A DNA stretch of 64,000 bases from CADEDH01 sp050330635 (GTDB taxonomy: Bacteria; Actinomycetota; Acidimicrobiia; Acidimicrobiales; SZUA-35). The stretch lies in the NCBI GenBank assembly GCA_050330635.1, contig JBHJNQ010000022.1:8919-72918 (forward strand), in the 5' to 3' direction. The notes beneath the pieces were generated by a model, which did no database searches, had not been told where the DNA came from, and saw only the letters and a list, made by a program, of their open reading frames with translations. The position numbers were made by a program, and so were the translations under genes. This document shows, in pieces, positions 8,748 through 17,770 of the stretch. The number at the start of each line of letters is the position of its first letter. Position 1 is the stretch's first letter.

Positions 8748-9377
8748 ATGAATAGCAGTGCGTCGAGCAGCGAGGCGAGGACGGTCGAGTTCGACCGCGC
8801 TGGCAACGGGCCACGACCTGACGTGGGGAGGCCCTCCCGCAACCGAGTGGTCGCCAGCTCCAGCCCGGGGATCGACAGCCACCGGCGCTCCGGCGACACC
8901 GACCGGTCTGATCTCGGCCGTGTTCTCGTCATCGCCAACCAGACGCTCGTCAACCCGGCCCTGCGGGTGCTCGTGGCCGAGCGATATGCGGCCCGACGGA
9001 CCGAGTTCCACGTGCTCGTGCCGCAGGCATTGGTCCGGGCCTCGCGCCCCACCGATCCACTGGGGACAAGCACCCCGACCAGCATCACCGGCGACGATCC
9101 CCGGGCGCGCCACGAGGCCCAGCGACGCTTGGACGAGTTCCGCCGTCACCTCACCGCGCTGGGACCGGATCTCACTGGCGAGGTGGTGACCGGTAGTCCG
9201 GTGTGGGCGACGAGGCGTGCCTTCGAGTGCGTCCGGTACGACGAGATCGTCCTGTCCACGCTCCCCGTCGCCGTGTCGAGGTGGCTCCGAGTCGATCTGC
9301 CGTCCCGCCTCGAGCGGGAATTCGACGTGCCGATCACCATCCTCCTGCAGGAAGCTCGTTTCGCTCTCCCCACCTGA
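8748..9377 (+). CDS. Universal-stress-like small alpha/beta protein
   Basis: The 209-residue product contains a Rossmann-like domain beginning with DLGRVLVIANQTLVNPALR and continuing with TEFHVLVPQ, EIVLSTLPVAVSRWL and FDVPITILLQE. This pattern is seen in actinobacterial USP-like proteins that lack the full ATP-binding loop. The first about 55 residues are basic and disorder-like, so translation may start later. An ATG at 8748 is used here. No metabolic function can be assigned. The next gene, on the other strand, encodes a DUF1918 protein. Confidence 0.7.
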   Translation: MNSSASSSEARTVEFDRAGNGPRPDVGRPSRNRVVASSSPGIDSHRRSGDTDRSDLGRVLVIANQTLVNPALRVLVAERYAARRTEFHVLVPQALVRASRPTDPLGTSTPTSITGDDPRARHEAQRRLDEFRRHLTALGPDLTGEVVTGSPVWATRRAFECVRYDEIVLSTLPVAVSRWLRVDLPSRLEREFDVPITILLQEARFALPT

Positions 9378-9588
9378 CAGCGATTCGGAGCGCGCGCCCC
9401 TCCGAGGGGTCTGGATCGGACCGCAGCCCCTTCCTTCGGATCCCTCGGATCGACCCGCCCCGGCGGGGGGGTGACGGAGCGCCTGCGTGACTGGCGGGTG
9501 GTGATCGAGCCGCTCGCCCCGTCGATGGTGGAGCGTCAGGCCGCCACCGCTCCGGGCGCATGTTGTGTTTCGCAGCCCGTTGTCGTCT

Positions 9589-9783
9589 CTACCCGGGGAC
9601 CGACTGCTCGATGATGGCGTCGCTGCCGGGATACATGAGGTGGGCGCCGTCGCCATCGTCCCAGCGGATCAGATACGGCGGCGTCCCGTCAGCTCCTCGG
9701 ACCTCGACGATCTCTCCGTGACGGTTCGGGTCCCCGACCTTGCGGCCCCGTACCGTGATTCTACTTCCGACCTCTGCTCGCAT
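9589..9783 (-). CDS. DUF1918 family protein
   Basis: This 64-residue protein starts MRAEVGSRITVRGRKVGDP and has the DUF1918 core with a GEIVEVRG strand and YLIRWDDG followed by MYPGSDA. The family is a small SH3-like beta barrel common in Actinobacteria, often beside stress genes; no biochemical role is established. The ATG at 9783 is taken because it starts exactly at the conserved domain. An in-frame upstream start would add 13 residues that do not look conserved. Confidence 0.85.
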   Translation of the reverse strand: MRAEVGSRITVRGRKVGDPNRHGEIVEVRGADGTPPYLIRWDDGDGAHLMYPGSDAIIEQSVPG

Positions 9784-9940
9784 CGGACACCCCTTTGGCC
9801 TCGGACGTCGGATCTCCATCATCGCTCAGATCGTGCTGTCTGTCACCGCGCTGCAGGGAAGACGGGCTCAGGTTGGGATGTGGAGTGAAGCGACACCGCC
9901 GGCACGGACGACGGCGACGAGGTGGGGGCTGCTGGCGCCA

Positions 9941-9969
9941 GCCCGCCTGGCGCAGGCGGCCAGGCGGGC
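9941..9969 (-). terminator. Stem-loop 22 bases after the PPOX gene
   Basis: A perfect 11-base inverted repeat (GCCCGCCTGGC and its complement) brackets a 7-base loop. It lies just downstream of the reverse-strand PPOX stop at 9992. There is no clear U-run, as is common for terminators of high-GC actinobacteria. Confidence 0.5.
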
Positions 9970-9991
9970 CGCTTCGGCGGCAGCCGTCAGC

Positions 9992-10435
9992 TCAGTAGCG
10001 GCCGCCGAGCTTGGTGTGGTCCCACGAGATGATCTTGTCGGCCACCACCTTGACCACCGCCCGTTTGGGGGCCGAGGCCCGGGCGTCGTCGGCCATTCGG
10101 CCGTAGCGCTCCCCCATCGATTCGGCCAAGGCCAGGACGGCGTCGGTGTCGGAGATCAGCTCACCCCGGCCCTGGATCGACACGCCCCTCAGTTCGGAGT
10201 AGTGCCGCCCGGAGTCGACCAGCATCGAAATGGTGCGGTTGCGCTCCAGGTTCTTCGTCTTCTGTGCCTTCTGGTACGTCCAGAAGGCGGGCGCCCCGTC
10301 GAGGAAGCCGTAGTTCATGGCCACGAGGTGGATGGTCCCCCCGAGACCGACCGTCCCGATGGTGCACAGGTGCGGTTCGGTCAGGTAGGCGGTGATCTCG
10401 GCGTCGGTCATCCGGATCTGGTCACGTCTCGACAT
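9992..10435 (-). CDS. Pyridoxamine 5'-phosphate oxidase-family (flavin/F420-binding) protein
   Basis: This 147-residue split-barrel protein shows PPOX features: ITAYLTEPHLCTIGTVG at the start, then IHLVAMNYGFLDGAPAFWT, a KNLERNRTISMLVD segment and SIQGRGELI. Members bind FMN or F420 and reduce or bind small molecules. The precise cofactor cannot be told. It lies upstream of, and is divergent from nothing but, a reverse-strand run that includes the amidohydrolase and monooxygenase genes, so it may be the last gene of that unit, 80 bases after the amidohydrolase stop. Confidence 0.85.
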   Translation of the reverse strand: MSRRDQIRMTDAEITAYLTEPHLCTIGTVGLGGTIHLVAMNYGFLDGAPAFWTYQKAQKTKNLERNRTISMLVDSGRHYSELRGVSIQGRGELISDTDAVLALAESMGERYGRMADDARASAPKRAVVKVVADKIISWDHTKLGGRY

Positions 10436-10515
10436 TTGCCGATCCTAGGTCCATGACCGACGACCAGTCCCCGCGACTGGATCCGAGGCGACGCCGAATC
10501 GCACCGACGGGTCCG

Positions 10516-11637
10516 TCACACCGGCAGGTGGAACACTTTGGCCGTATTGCCATGGAGGACCCGCTGGCGTTGCTCATCGGTGAGGTGGGCGGTGTGGTCG
10601 GCCAAGATGGAGCCGGAATGGGGCCAGGTGGAGTCGGTGTGGGGGAAGTCGCTGGCCCACAACAGGCAGTCCGAGTCGACCAGGGTCGGGTTCTGGTAGG
10701 CGGTTGCGTCGTCCTGGAACGTGAAGTGGCAGTTCGACAACACATAGTCGCTGGGCTGGCGGGAGATGGTACGGCTCATGGCCGACCCCCAGCGCATGGC
10801 GGCGTGATCGGAACGGTACATCCAGTGCGGGACCCAGCCGGCGTCGGCCTCGGCCACCACCATCTGGAGGCCCGGGTGGCGTTCGAAGACCCCGCCGAAG
10901 ACGAACACACCGAGGATGTCCTGCACTCCCCGCACCAGGTTCATGAAGGCGTTGGCCCGATGGCCGCGTGGTGAACGCAGCGCGGTGGAAGCGTCGTAGT
11001 CGTTCGAGGTGAGGATGTGGAAACAGATCGGGAGCTCGAGATCGGCGGCGCATTCCCACAGGGGATCGTAGTCGGTGTGGTCGTAGTCCTCGTGCTGCGG
11101 GTTACCGGTCATCATCATGCCGACCAACCCCAACTCCTTGGCCAGCATGCAGTCCTCGATGGCCTCGTCGACCGACGACACCGCCGTCTGAGCCAGGCCG
11201 AACAGCCGGGTCGGCTGCTCGGCGCAGAACCCGGCCAACCACCGGTTGTAGGCCGTCATGCAGGCCCGCTTGTAGGCGTAGTCGGGGTGGGAGCACAGCA
11301 CCATGCCCACCGAGGCGAAGATCACCTCGCCCCCCACCCCGTCGCGGTCCTGTGACTCGATGCGGGCCGTAGGATCCCAGGCGGCCCGGGTGATATCGGC
11401 GAAGTCGGCCCCCTTCATCACCTTCACCTCCTCCGGGGTCATGCCGGCGGCGGCCAGGAAACCGATCGGGATCGGGTTGGCCAGGCCCTCGATCACGAAG
11501 TTCTCGACCCCCTTGCTGTTGCGCTCGATCCGGGGGGCCCGGTCACGCCAGGCCGGATCGATGTGGTCGACGTAGCAGTCGGGCGGCTCGACGATGTGGG
11601 AGTCGGCGGAGATGGGCGCGGGCGCAGTGACGGTCAT
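10516..11637 (-). CDS. Amidohydrolase-family (ACMSD-like) TIM-barrel protein
   Basis: This 373-residue protein begins with ISADSHIVEPPDCY, the metal-binding D-x-H element of the amidohydrolase_2 family (aminocarboxymuconate semialdehyde decarboxylase-like). Other metal or barrel residues appear in ICFHILTSND, VVAEADAGWVPHWM and LWASDFPHTDSTWPHS, the last matching the conserved aspartate near the C-terminus. Such proteins perform non-oxidative decarboxylation or hydrolysis. The ATG at 11637 follows an AGAGGGA sequence. It is downstream of a Baeyer-Villiger-type monooxygenase gene on the same strand with a gap of about 100 bases, which suggests one degradative unit. Confidence 0.88.
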   Translation of the reverse strand: MTVTAPAPISADSHIVEPPDCYVDHIDPAWRDRAPRIERNSKGVENFVIEGLANPIPIGFLAAAGMTPEEVKVMKGADFADITRAAWDPTARIESQDRDGVGGEVIFASVGMVLCSHPDYAYKRACMTAYNRWLAGFCAEQPTRLFGLAQTAVSSVDEAIEDCMLAKELGLVGMMMTGNPQHEDYDHTDYDPLWECAADLELPICFHILTSNDYDASTALRSPRGHRANAFMNLVRGVQDILGVFVFGGVFERHPGLQMVVAEADAGWVPHWMYRSDHAAMRWGSAMSRTISRQPSDYVLSNCHFTFQDDATAYQNPTLVDSDCLLWASDFPHTDSTWPHSGSILADHTAHLTDEQRQRVLHGNTAKVFHLPV

Positions 11638-11740
11638 GATCGGTCCCTCTGTGATCCGGTCGATGGACACTCCCCACTACAGGCCATGGCGACGGCGGGA
11701 GCGAATCGGCGCCGCCCCGCCCGGGACCTCTTCCCCGGTG

Positions 11741-13384
11741 TCAGCCGCGGACCGCGGTGCTGAAGGTGAGTCCCGGATAGCCCTGCTCGTCCATGGTTTC
11801 GATGCGCTCCCGGAACTTCGTGAGGCTGCCGGCGTAGGGCAGGTATTCCTGGGCCTTGCCCGGGATGTTCGCCCCCCGGAACCACGAGTTCTCGGCGATC
11901 AGGGCGATCGTGGCGGCCTGGCGCACCTCGTCGGTCCACTGAGCGCTGGCATCGGGGTCGGGGGCGACGTGGACGACGTCGTTGGCTCGGGCGTGGGTGA
12001 GCACGCCGGTGATGTAGTCGACGAGTATCTCGGTGGCTCGGGGGAAGTTCCCGGCGATCAGGTGGGGCCCGCCGGCCATGAAGAAGTTGGGGAAACCGGG
12101 TGTCATCACTCCCAGGTAGGTGACCACACCCTCGTTCCACTGCTGGCGCAGCACCCGGCCTTCCTCGCCGACCACATCCATTCGGGTCAGGGCTCCGGTG
12201 AAGCCGTCGAAGCCGGTCGCCCACACGACGATGTCGAAGGCGCGTTCGCCGTCGCTGGTTTCGATTCCGGCCTCGGTGATGGTGACGATCGGGGTCTCGT
12301 TGAGGTCGACGAGCGTCACGTTGGGCCGATTGAAAGCCTCGTAGTAGAAGGTCTCCATCGGTGGTCGTCGCATGCCATAGCCGTGATCGGTCGGTATCAG
12401 CTTCTCGGCGATCTCCGGGTCGTTCACCCGTTGGCGGATCTTCTCGGCGACGAACTCGGAGAACTCGGCGTTGGCCTCACGGTTCGTCATCAGATCCCGG
12501 TAGTTGCTGAGGAGCTTGGAGAAACCCTTCTGGTGGTACAACGACTCGTAGAGCGCCCAACGCTCCTCTTTGGAGTCGTCGAAGGTGCGCTTGCGGGACG
12601 CCTTGTGGACGAAGCCGGCGAACGAGTTCATGCACGAGTGATAGATCTCGTCGTAGGTGGCCCTGATCTCGGCCTGCTCTTCCGCAGTGATCTTGCCGTT
12701 GTTGAGCGGAGCGTTCCAGTTCGGTGTGCGCTGATACACCACCAACTCGGCCACCTCAGCGGCGATCTCGGGGATGAGCTGCACGGCACTGGCGCCGGTG
12801 CCGATGACCGCCACCTTCCTGCCGGCGAAGTCGACCGGCTCCTTGGGCCACTGGCCCGTGTGGTGCGCCTTGCCCCGATACCGCTCGCGCCCCGGGATCG
12901 ACGGCCAGTACGGCACCGACAGCACCCCGGTGGCCGACACCACGAAACGGGAACGAAGCGCTGTCCCGTCCTCGGTGCCGAGCGTCCAGGTGGCGCTGGG
13001 TGCGTCGAAGGTGGCGGAGACGATGCGAGTGCCGAACTGCATGAGGGGCCGCAGGTCCAACTTGTCGGCTACGAAGTTCAGGTACGCCTCGGTCTCGGCC
13101 TGACCGGCGAAGTGCTCCGACCACTCCCACTCCGAGAGCAGATCCGAGTCGAAGAAGTACCCGTACGAGTAGCTCTCCGAATCGAAACGGGCGCCCGGGT
13201 ACCGGTTCCAATACCAGGTTCCCCCCACGTTGGTGCCTGCTTCCACCAGCCGGACATCGAAGCCGGCCTCGCGGAGCAGGTGAAGCTGATGGATACCGGT
13301 GACCCCGGCGCCGATGATGACGACGTCGGCGTCGAGAGCCGCCCCCCCGGCGCCCCGCGGCGATAGCTGCTGATCGGTGGCCAT
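11741..13384 (-). CDS. Flavin-containing (Baeyer-Villiger-type) monooxygenase
   Basis: This 547-residue enzyme has an FAD-binding GAGVTG at residues 25-30, a second NADPH-type GTGASA, and between them RGKAHHTGQWP, which fits the FxGxxxHTxxW fingerprint of Baeyer-Villiger monooxygenases except that the first residue is not Phe. The N-terminal block GGTWYWNRYPGARFDSES is also characteristic of cyclohexanone- and steroid-type BVMOs. It should use NADPH and O2 to insert oxygen next to a ketone or oxidise a heteroatom. It is divergent from the antiporter gene at 13658. Confidence 0.92.
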   Translation of the reverse strand: MATDQQLSPRGAGGAALDADVVIIGAGVTGIHQLHLLREAGFDVRLVEAGTNVGGTWYWNRYPGARFDSESYSYGYFFDSDLLSEWEWSEHFAGQAETEAYLNFVADKLDLRPLMQFGTRIVSATFDAPSATWTLGTEDGTALRSRFVVSATGVLSVPYWPSIPGRERYRGKAHHTGQWPKEPVDFAGRKVAVIGTGASAVQLIPEIAAEVAELVVYQRTPNWNAPLNNGKITAEEQAEIRATYDEIYHSCMNSFAGFVHKASRKRTFDDSKEERWALYESLYHQKGFSKLLSNYRDLMTNREANAEFSEFVAEKIRQRVNDPEIAEKLIPTDHGYGMRRPPMETFYYEAFNRPNVTLVDLNETPIVTITEAGIETSDGERAFDIVVWATGFDGFTGALTRMDVVGEEGRVLRQQWNEGVVTYLGVMTPGFPNFFMAGGPHLIAGNFPRATEILVDYITGVLTHARANDVVHVAPDPDASAQWTDEVRQAATIALIAENSWFRGANIPGKAQEYLPYAGSLTKFRERIETMDEQGYPGLTFSTAVRG

Positions 13385-13657
13385 GACTCGACACTTCCCC
13401 TCGGTACCGGCCGGTCATTGGCGTCCGTGCCGCACCACGACACTATGCGCTGGCGTCGCCGGCGCCCCAAAGGGGGCACGGTGGTCGGATGGCCCACGGG
13501 GGACCGCAGTCCGACGACGGGCCGGCGACGGAGCTGGCGGGGTACCGGAACGTCGTGTCCGCCTCGCCGGCCGGGTGATCGATTCATCCGGCGAGGCGAC
13601 CTGCCGACAGGTGCACGAACGACGACGGCCGTTGTATAGTCGCCCCGAGGTCAACCG

Positions 13658-15274
13658 ATGTTCGAAGTCATCACGATCAGCTTCGCGTTCTTCTTCGGGC
13701 TGGCGGTCCGTCGGGTCGGCCTGCCACCGCTGGTGGGATTCCTCGCCGCCGGGTTCTCCATCAACGTGGCCAGCTCGCATCTCGACGTGCCGAGCTACAC
13801 CGGCGAGACGCTCGACCACATCGCCCACCTCGGGGTCCTGTTGCTGCTGTTCACCGTCGGGCTCAAGCTGAAGGTCAAACAGATCGCCCAACCCCACGTC
13901 GTCGGCGGCGCGCTGGCGCACTTCGCCCTCAGCACCGCCATCTTCACCCCGGCGCTGCGACTGACGATGGGCACCGACTGGAACACGGCGCTGCTGCTGG
14001 GCATCGCACTGTCGTTCTCGTCGACCGTGCTCGCGGCGAAGCTCCTCGAGACCAAGCGCGAGCTCGGCGCGTTCCACGGCCGCACCACCATCGGCGTTCT
14101 CATCGTGCAGGACGTCATCGCCCTCGTCGTGCTCGCCATCTGGTCGGGTAAGGTGCCCAACGCCTGGGCCCTGCTCGTGTTCGGCCTTCCGCTACTGCGG
14201 CCCGTACTGCACCGCCTCCTCGACTTCGCCGGACACGACGAGCTCCTGGTGCTCATGGGTATGTTCCTGTCGCTCGTCATCGGCGGCATGGGCTTCGAGG
14301 CCATGGGCCTGTCGTCGGAGATCGGGGCACTGGCATTCGGGGTGCTGTTGTCGACGCATCCGAGGGCAAAGGAGCTGTCGGATTCCCTGTGGTCGCTCAA
14401 GGAGATCTTCCTCGTCGGGTTCTTCCTCCAGATCGGCCTCACCGGCCTGCCCGGCTGGGGTGCCACCATCTTCGCCGCCGCCGTCGGGGCCGCCCTGGGC
14501 CTGAAGGCCATCCTTTTCTTCGCCCTGCTCGTGGTGTTCCGGCTCCGGGCCCGCAGCGCCTTCCTCGCCGCCGCCGGTCTGACCGCCTACTCCGAGTTCG
14601 GCCTGATCGTGGCCGCCGGTGTCCTGCCCGAATACCTGGTGCACCTGGCCTTGGCCGTGTCGGTCTCGTTCGTGATCTCGGCACCCCTGAACCGATTCGC
14701 CCATCCGCTGTTCGACCGCTACGACCTTTGGCTCAGACGCTACGAGCGCGACACCATGCATCCCGACGAACAACCGAAGGATCTCGGCTCGGCCCAGGTC
14801 ATCATCTTCGGGATGGGACGGACCGGCACAGCGGCCTACGAGCAGCTGGAGCGAAGCGGTCTGCGCCTCGTCGGCCTCGACGCCGACAATTACAAGGCGG
14901 CGGCGCACCAGGAAGCCGGCCGCAACGTGGTGTTCGCCGACGCCGAGGACGCCAACTTCTGGCGCACCTGCGACATGCACCGCATCGAGGCGGCCCTGCT
15001 GGCCATGGACGACCTCGAGGCGAAGGTGATCGCCGCACGCAACCTACGGCGCCGTGGCTTCACCGGTCCCATCGTCTCCCACGCCCTCCACGCGGACCAT
15101 CAAACCCGCATCCAGGAGGCGGGCGCCGACTACACCTATCTGACGATGACCCAGGCCGGTATCGGCCTCGCCGATCAACTCGTGACGGCGCTCGACCGTC
15201 GCCCCGAAGCGCTCGGTGACGTTGAGCCGACCCGACCGGTCGCCACGCCGGGCCACCGCCACCTGCGGGCGTGA
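13658..15274 (+). CDS. Kef-type cation:proton antiporter (CPA2) with C-terminal TrkA-N domain
   Basis: This 538-residue protein has about 12 hydrophobic segments (residues 1-360) of the Na+/H+ exchanger fold, including GVLLLLFTVGLKLK and LGIALSFSSTVLAAKLL. It then has a cytosolic RCK/TrkA-N domain starting QVIIFGMGRTGTAAY, a Rossmann nucleotide-binding loop. By family it exchanges K+ or Na+ for H+ under nucleotide or glutathione-like control. The start ATG follows a GAGG sequence. A TATAGT hexamer at about 13634, some 20 bases upstream, may be its -10 box, but no convincing -35 is seen. Confidence 0.92.
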   Translation: MFEVITISFAFFFGLAVRRVGLPPLVGFLAAGFSINVASSHLDVPSYTGETLDHIAHLGVLLLLFTVGLKLKVKQIAQPHVVGGALAHFALSTAIFTPALRLTMGTDWNTALLLGIALSFSSTVLAAKLLETKRELGAFHGRTTIGVLIVQDVIALVVLAIWSGKVPNAWALLVFGLPLLRPVLHRLLDFAGHDELLVLMGMFLSLVIGGMGFEAMGLSSEIGALAFGVLLSTHPRAKELSDSLWSLKEIFLVGFFLQIGLTGLPGWGATIFAAAVGAALGLKAILFFALLVVFRLRARSAFLAAAGLTAYSEFGLIVAAGVLPEYLVHLALAVSVSFVISAPLNRFAHPLFDRYDLWLRRYERDTMHPDEQPKDLGSAQVIIFGMGRTGTAAYEQLERSGLRLVGLDADNYKAAAHQEAGRNVVFADAEDANFWRTCDMHRIEAALLAMDDLEAKVIAARNLRRRGFTGPIVSHALHADHQTRIQEAGADYTYLTMTQAGIGLADQLVTALDRRPEALGDVEPTRPVATPGHRHLRA

Positions 15275-15367
15275 CTTCGCCGGTCGGCCCGCAGCCATGT
15301 CGACAACGTCATCGTGTTCGCCACCAGCATCGCCGCCCCCTGATCTCGTGCAGAGAAGCGCTCCGGT

Positions 15368-16024
15368 TCACTCCTCAGAGGATCCGCCGACCTCCCAGAC
15401 ACCATCGGCGTAGTACTGCTCGAGCTCGGCGTCGATCTTGGGCGCCGCCCCCTCGCCCAAACCGGAGTTCTCGGCGTAGATCCGGCCGGCGGTCGGTCTC
15501 GTCGACCGCTCGGGCCAAGTGGTCAGGCCCCACAGTTGGGCTCGACGAAGCGCCGCCCCGCAGTGGAGGTAGCACTCGCGCACCTCGACCGACACCACGA
15601 CCTTCGGTATCCGGCCGTCGATGGCTCACCGCTGGCGCAGCGCCGTGTCCTCGCTGACCGTGGCGATCCCGTTGATCCGCAGCGTCTCCTCCGCCCCTGG
15701 AACGAAGAAGATGATGCCGATCGAAGGGTTGGCCACCGGGTTGGTGTAGGTGTCAAGCCGGTTGTTGCCCACCAGGTCGCCGAAAGCCAGCCGCTGCGGC
15801 CCCAGCACCTGGACGAATCCCGCCGACCCACCGCGGGGCGAGGCATCGAGCGTGCTCCCGTCGGTCGAGGCCAGCACGCACAGCGGCGCCAGGGCGATGA
15901 ACTCGGCCGCGGCCGGGTCGATCCGACCTACGTCCTTGGTCACGGCACCGGCCGCTTGCTCCCGGTAGACCCGGCGGAGCGAGGCTGCGTCGGTGATCAC
16001 ACCGTCGGTTTCGTCGGTTCCCAT
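15368..16024 (-). pseudogene. PPOX-family (MSMEG_1061-type) gene interrupted by one in-frame stop
   Basis: Reading from the ATG at 16024, the frame encodes a complete PPOX-type protein. It runs through RRVYREQAAGAVTKDVGRID, SPRGGSAGFVQVLGPQRL and GIIFFVPGAEETLRING to a TGA at 15626-15628. The same frame then continues without a gap through AIDGRIPKVVVSVEVRECYLHCGAAL and ends at 15368. Family members continue uninterrupted across this point. The substitution is therefore a single nonsense change, real or a base-call error. A product ending at the TGA would lack the last beta strand and the conserved Cys-containing ending, so it is probably inactive. Confidence 0.75.
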
Positions 16025-16185
16025 TCCGGAATGGTAGCCGTCCCGGCGGGGTGGCCATCGAACGACGGCCGAACCGCACCCCGCCCGAACCCGGTGAGGC
16101 CACGTAGCGTCGAGCGGTGATTCGAGATGGCGCTGCTGATGACGGCCGGCGTGCTGATGTGGTGGCGCCATGGGAGGCTGTGGTC

Positions 16186-16569
16186 ATGAGCGCCACCCCA
16201 CAGGCCGAGCCCGTCGACGGGCACGCGCTACCGACCCACGCTCGCGGCGCCCGGCCGACCTACTTCGACGACGGCGGCACCACCGATGCCCTCGTCTCGA
16301 TCATCACCGCCCTGTCGGCCGAGGTATGGGCGCTGCGGGAACGGCTCGACTCGCTCGAGACGTTGCTCGATGCCGCCGGCACCGTAGCTCGGGACCAGGT
16401 CGAGGCCCACCGCCCCGACACCGCCGACGCGGCCCGTCGGGCGGGCGAGGCCGCCGCCTACACCGGCCGCGTCTTTCGCGTCTTCTACGAGATGCGAGAG
16501 GAGCTCAGGGCCGGTCAGACCACCGACGACTACCTCGACCTCGTCCGTCGGGCCTTCGCCGAGATCTGA
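16186..16569 (+). CDS. Uncharacterised helical protein upstream of a methyltransferase
   Basis: I do not recognise this 127-residue protein. It has a helical, Ala/Leu/Glu-rich middle (ALVSIITALSAEVWALRERL) with heptad-like spacing that may form a coiled coil, and a charged C-terminus. The ATG at 16186 is preceded by GGGAGG about 10 bases upstream; earlier in-frame starts give no recognisable sequence. The methyltransferase gene begins 18 bases downstream behind its own GGGAGA, so the two are likely co-transcribed and may act together. Confidence 0.6.
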   Translation: MSATPQAEPVDGHALPTHARGARPTYFDDGGTTDALVSIITALSAEVWALRERLDSLETLLDAAGTVARDQVEAHRPDTADAARRAGEAAAYTGRVFRVFYEMREELRAGQTTDDYLDLVRRAFAEI

Positions 16570-16587
16570 GCGCCAGGGAGAACCACC

Positions 16588-17739
16588 GTGCCCCAACGCC
16601 ACCATCCCATGCTCCCCGACGAGGGCCACGACGACGTGGCCCGGGAGAACTTCGTCCAGGCCCTCAAGGCCCACATCGCCGGCAACCTCAGCCCCGGGGT
16701 CCGCGATGCCTACGATCATCGGGCCCGCCCCGGCTGGGAGGCGGCCAACGGGGCGGCCCCGGCCGACCGCCATCAGATCCGGGCCGCCCTCGGCGACGAC
16801 CCCTACTACCGGCTGTGGAGCTCGTTGCGTCGCTCGAGCCAACACCTCCTGTGGAACACGGTGGCCGAAGCCATCGGCCGGCAGGGCGACGAACTGGCCC
16901 GCCGGGCACTCGACATGGAACGGGGCCTCGGATCGCTCCGGCTCGATCCCGACCTCGAGATCCCCTGGTACAACGCCGAGGTCGACATCCACGCCATGCC
17001 CGGCGGCTACCGGGGCGAGTACCGCCCCGGCGACGTGGCGGCCGGCGCGCTCTACGACCGCGGCGTCTACGTGTACGCCATGGGGCAGATGGGCGAGCTC
17101 AACGACGACTATGGCCGCTCGATCGTGGCCAACCACCTGGCGGTGGAACACCCGGACTTCCTGCCGCGCCGGGTGCTCGACGTCGGCTGCACGGTCGGCC
17201 ACGCCACCCTCCCCTACGTCGACGCCTTCCCGGCCGCCGAGGTTCACGGCATCGATCTCGGCGCCCCCGTCCTGCGCTACGCCCACGCCCGGGCCGAGGC
17301 GCTCGGTTGCGCCGTGCACTTCTCACAGCAGAACGCCGAGGCCACCGATTTCCCCGACGGCCACTTCGACCTGATCGTGTCGCACATCGTCCTCCACGAG
17401 CTCCCGCCCTCGGCGCTGCGCGCCGTGCTGGCCGAGTGCCGTCGCCTCCTCGCCCCCGGTGGCCTCATGATCCACGCCGACTTTCCCGGCTACCGCGATG
17501 TCGACCCGTTCACCCAGTCGATGATCGACTGGGACACCTATAACAACAACGAGCCGTTCTGGGGCCCAATGCGCGACATGGACCTGCCCGCCGAGGCCGT
17601 CGCCGCCGGGTTCGCCCCCGACGACGTCGACGAGGTGATCGTCCCCACCGGTCGGCTCCTCCAGACCGGGGAGCGGACGACCACCGGCCGCCTGTGGCTC
17701 CTCGTCGGCCGGGCCCCGACGGATGGCGGTCCCGACTGA
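16588..17739 (+). CDS. Class I SAM-dependent methyltransferase
   Basis: This 383-residue protein carries a Rossmann methyltransferase domain in its C-terminal half. SAM-binding motif I is LDVGCTVGHATLPY, followed by the acidic strand end VHGIDLGAPVL, the motif IV region HFDLIVSHIVLHELP and ECRRLLAPGGLMIHAD. The first about 180 residues form an unrecognised N-terminal domain, which may recognise the substrate. The GTG start at 16588 follows an AGGGAGA sequence. The acceptor is unknown. The gene converges with the polysaccharide locus on the other strand; a short GC-rich palindrome lies between the stops. Confidence 0.85.
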   Translation: MPQRHHPMLPDEGHDDVARENFVQALKAHIAGNLSPGVRDAYDHRARPGWEAANGAAPADRHQIRAALGDDPYYRLWSSLRRSSQHLLWNTVAEAIGRQGDELARRALDMERGLGSLRLDPDLEIPWYNAEVDIHAMPGGYRGEYRPGDVAAGALYDRGVYVYAMGQMGELNDDYGRSIVANHLAVEHPDFLPRRVLDVGCTVGHATLPYVDAFPAAEVHGIDLGAPVLRYAHARAEALGCAVHFSQQNAEATDFPDGHFDLIVSHIVLHELPPSALRAVLAECRRLLAPGGLMIHADFPGYRDVDPFTQSMIDWDTYNNNEPFWGPMRDMDLPAEAVAAGFAPDDVDEVIVPTGRLLQTGERTTTGRLWLLVGRAPTDGGPD

Positions 17740-17770
17740 GCGAATCGGCCCGCCCGGGCCGGGCTCGCCC

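Noticed and set aside
9378..9588. Short forward frame of about 47 codons
   Set aside because: It has no family resemblance and no good ribosome-binding site, and its codons look like intergenic GC-rich DNA.
11594..13366. 590-codon forward open frame
   Set aside because: It is antisense to the monooxygenase gene and shows no recognisable domain; the reverse-strand enzyme explains the region.
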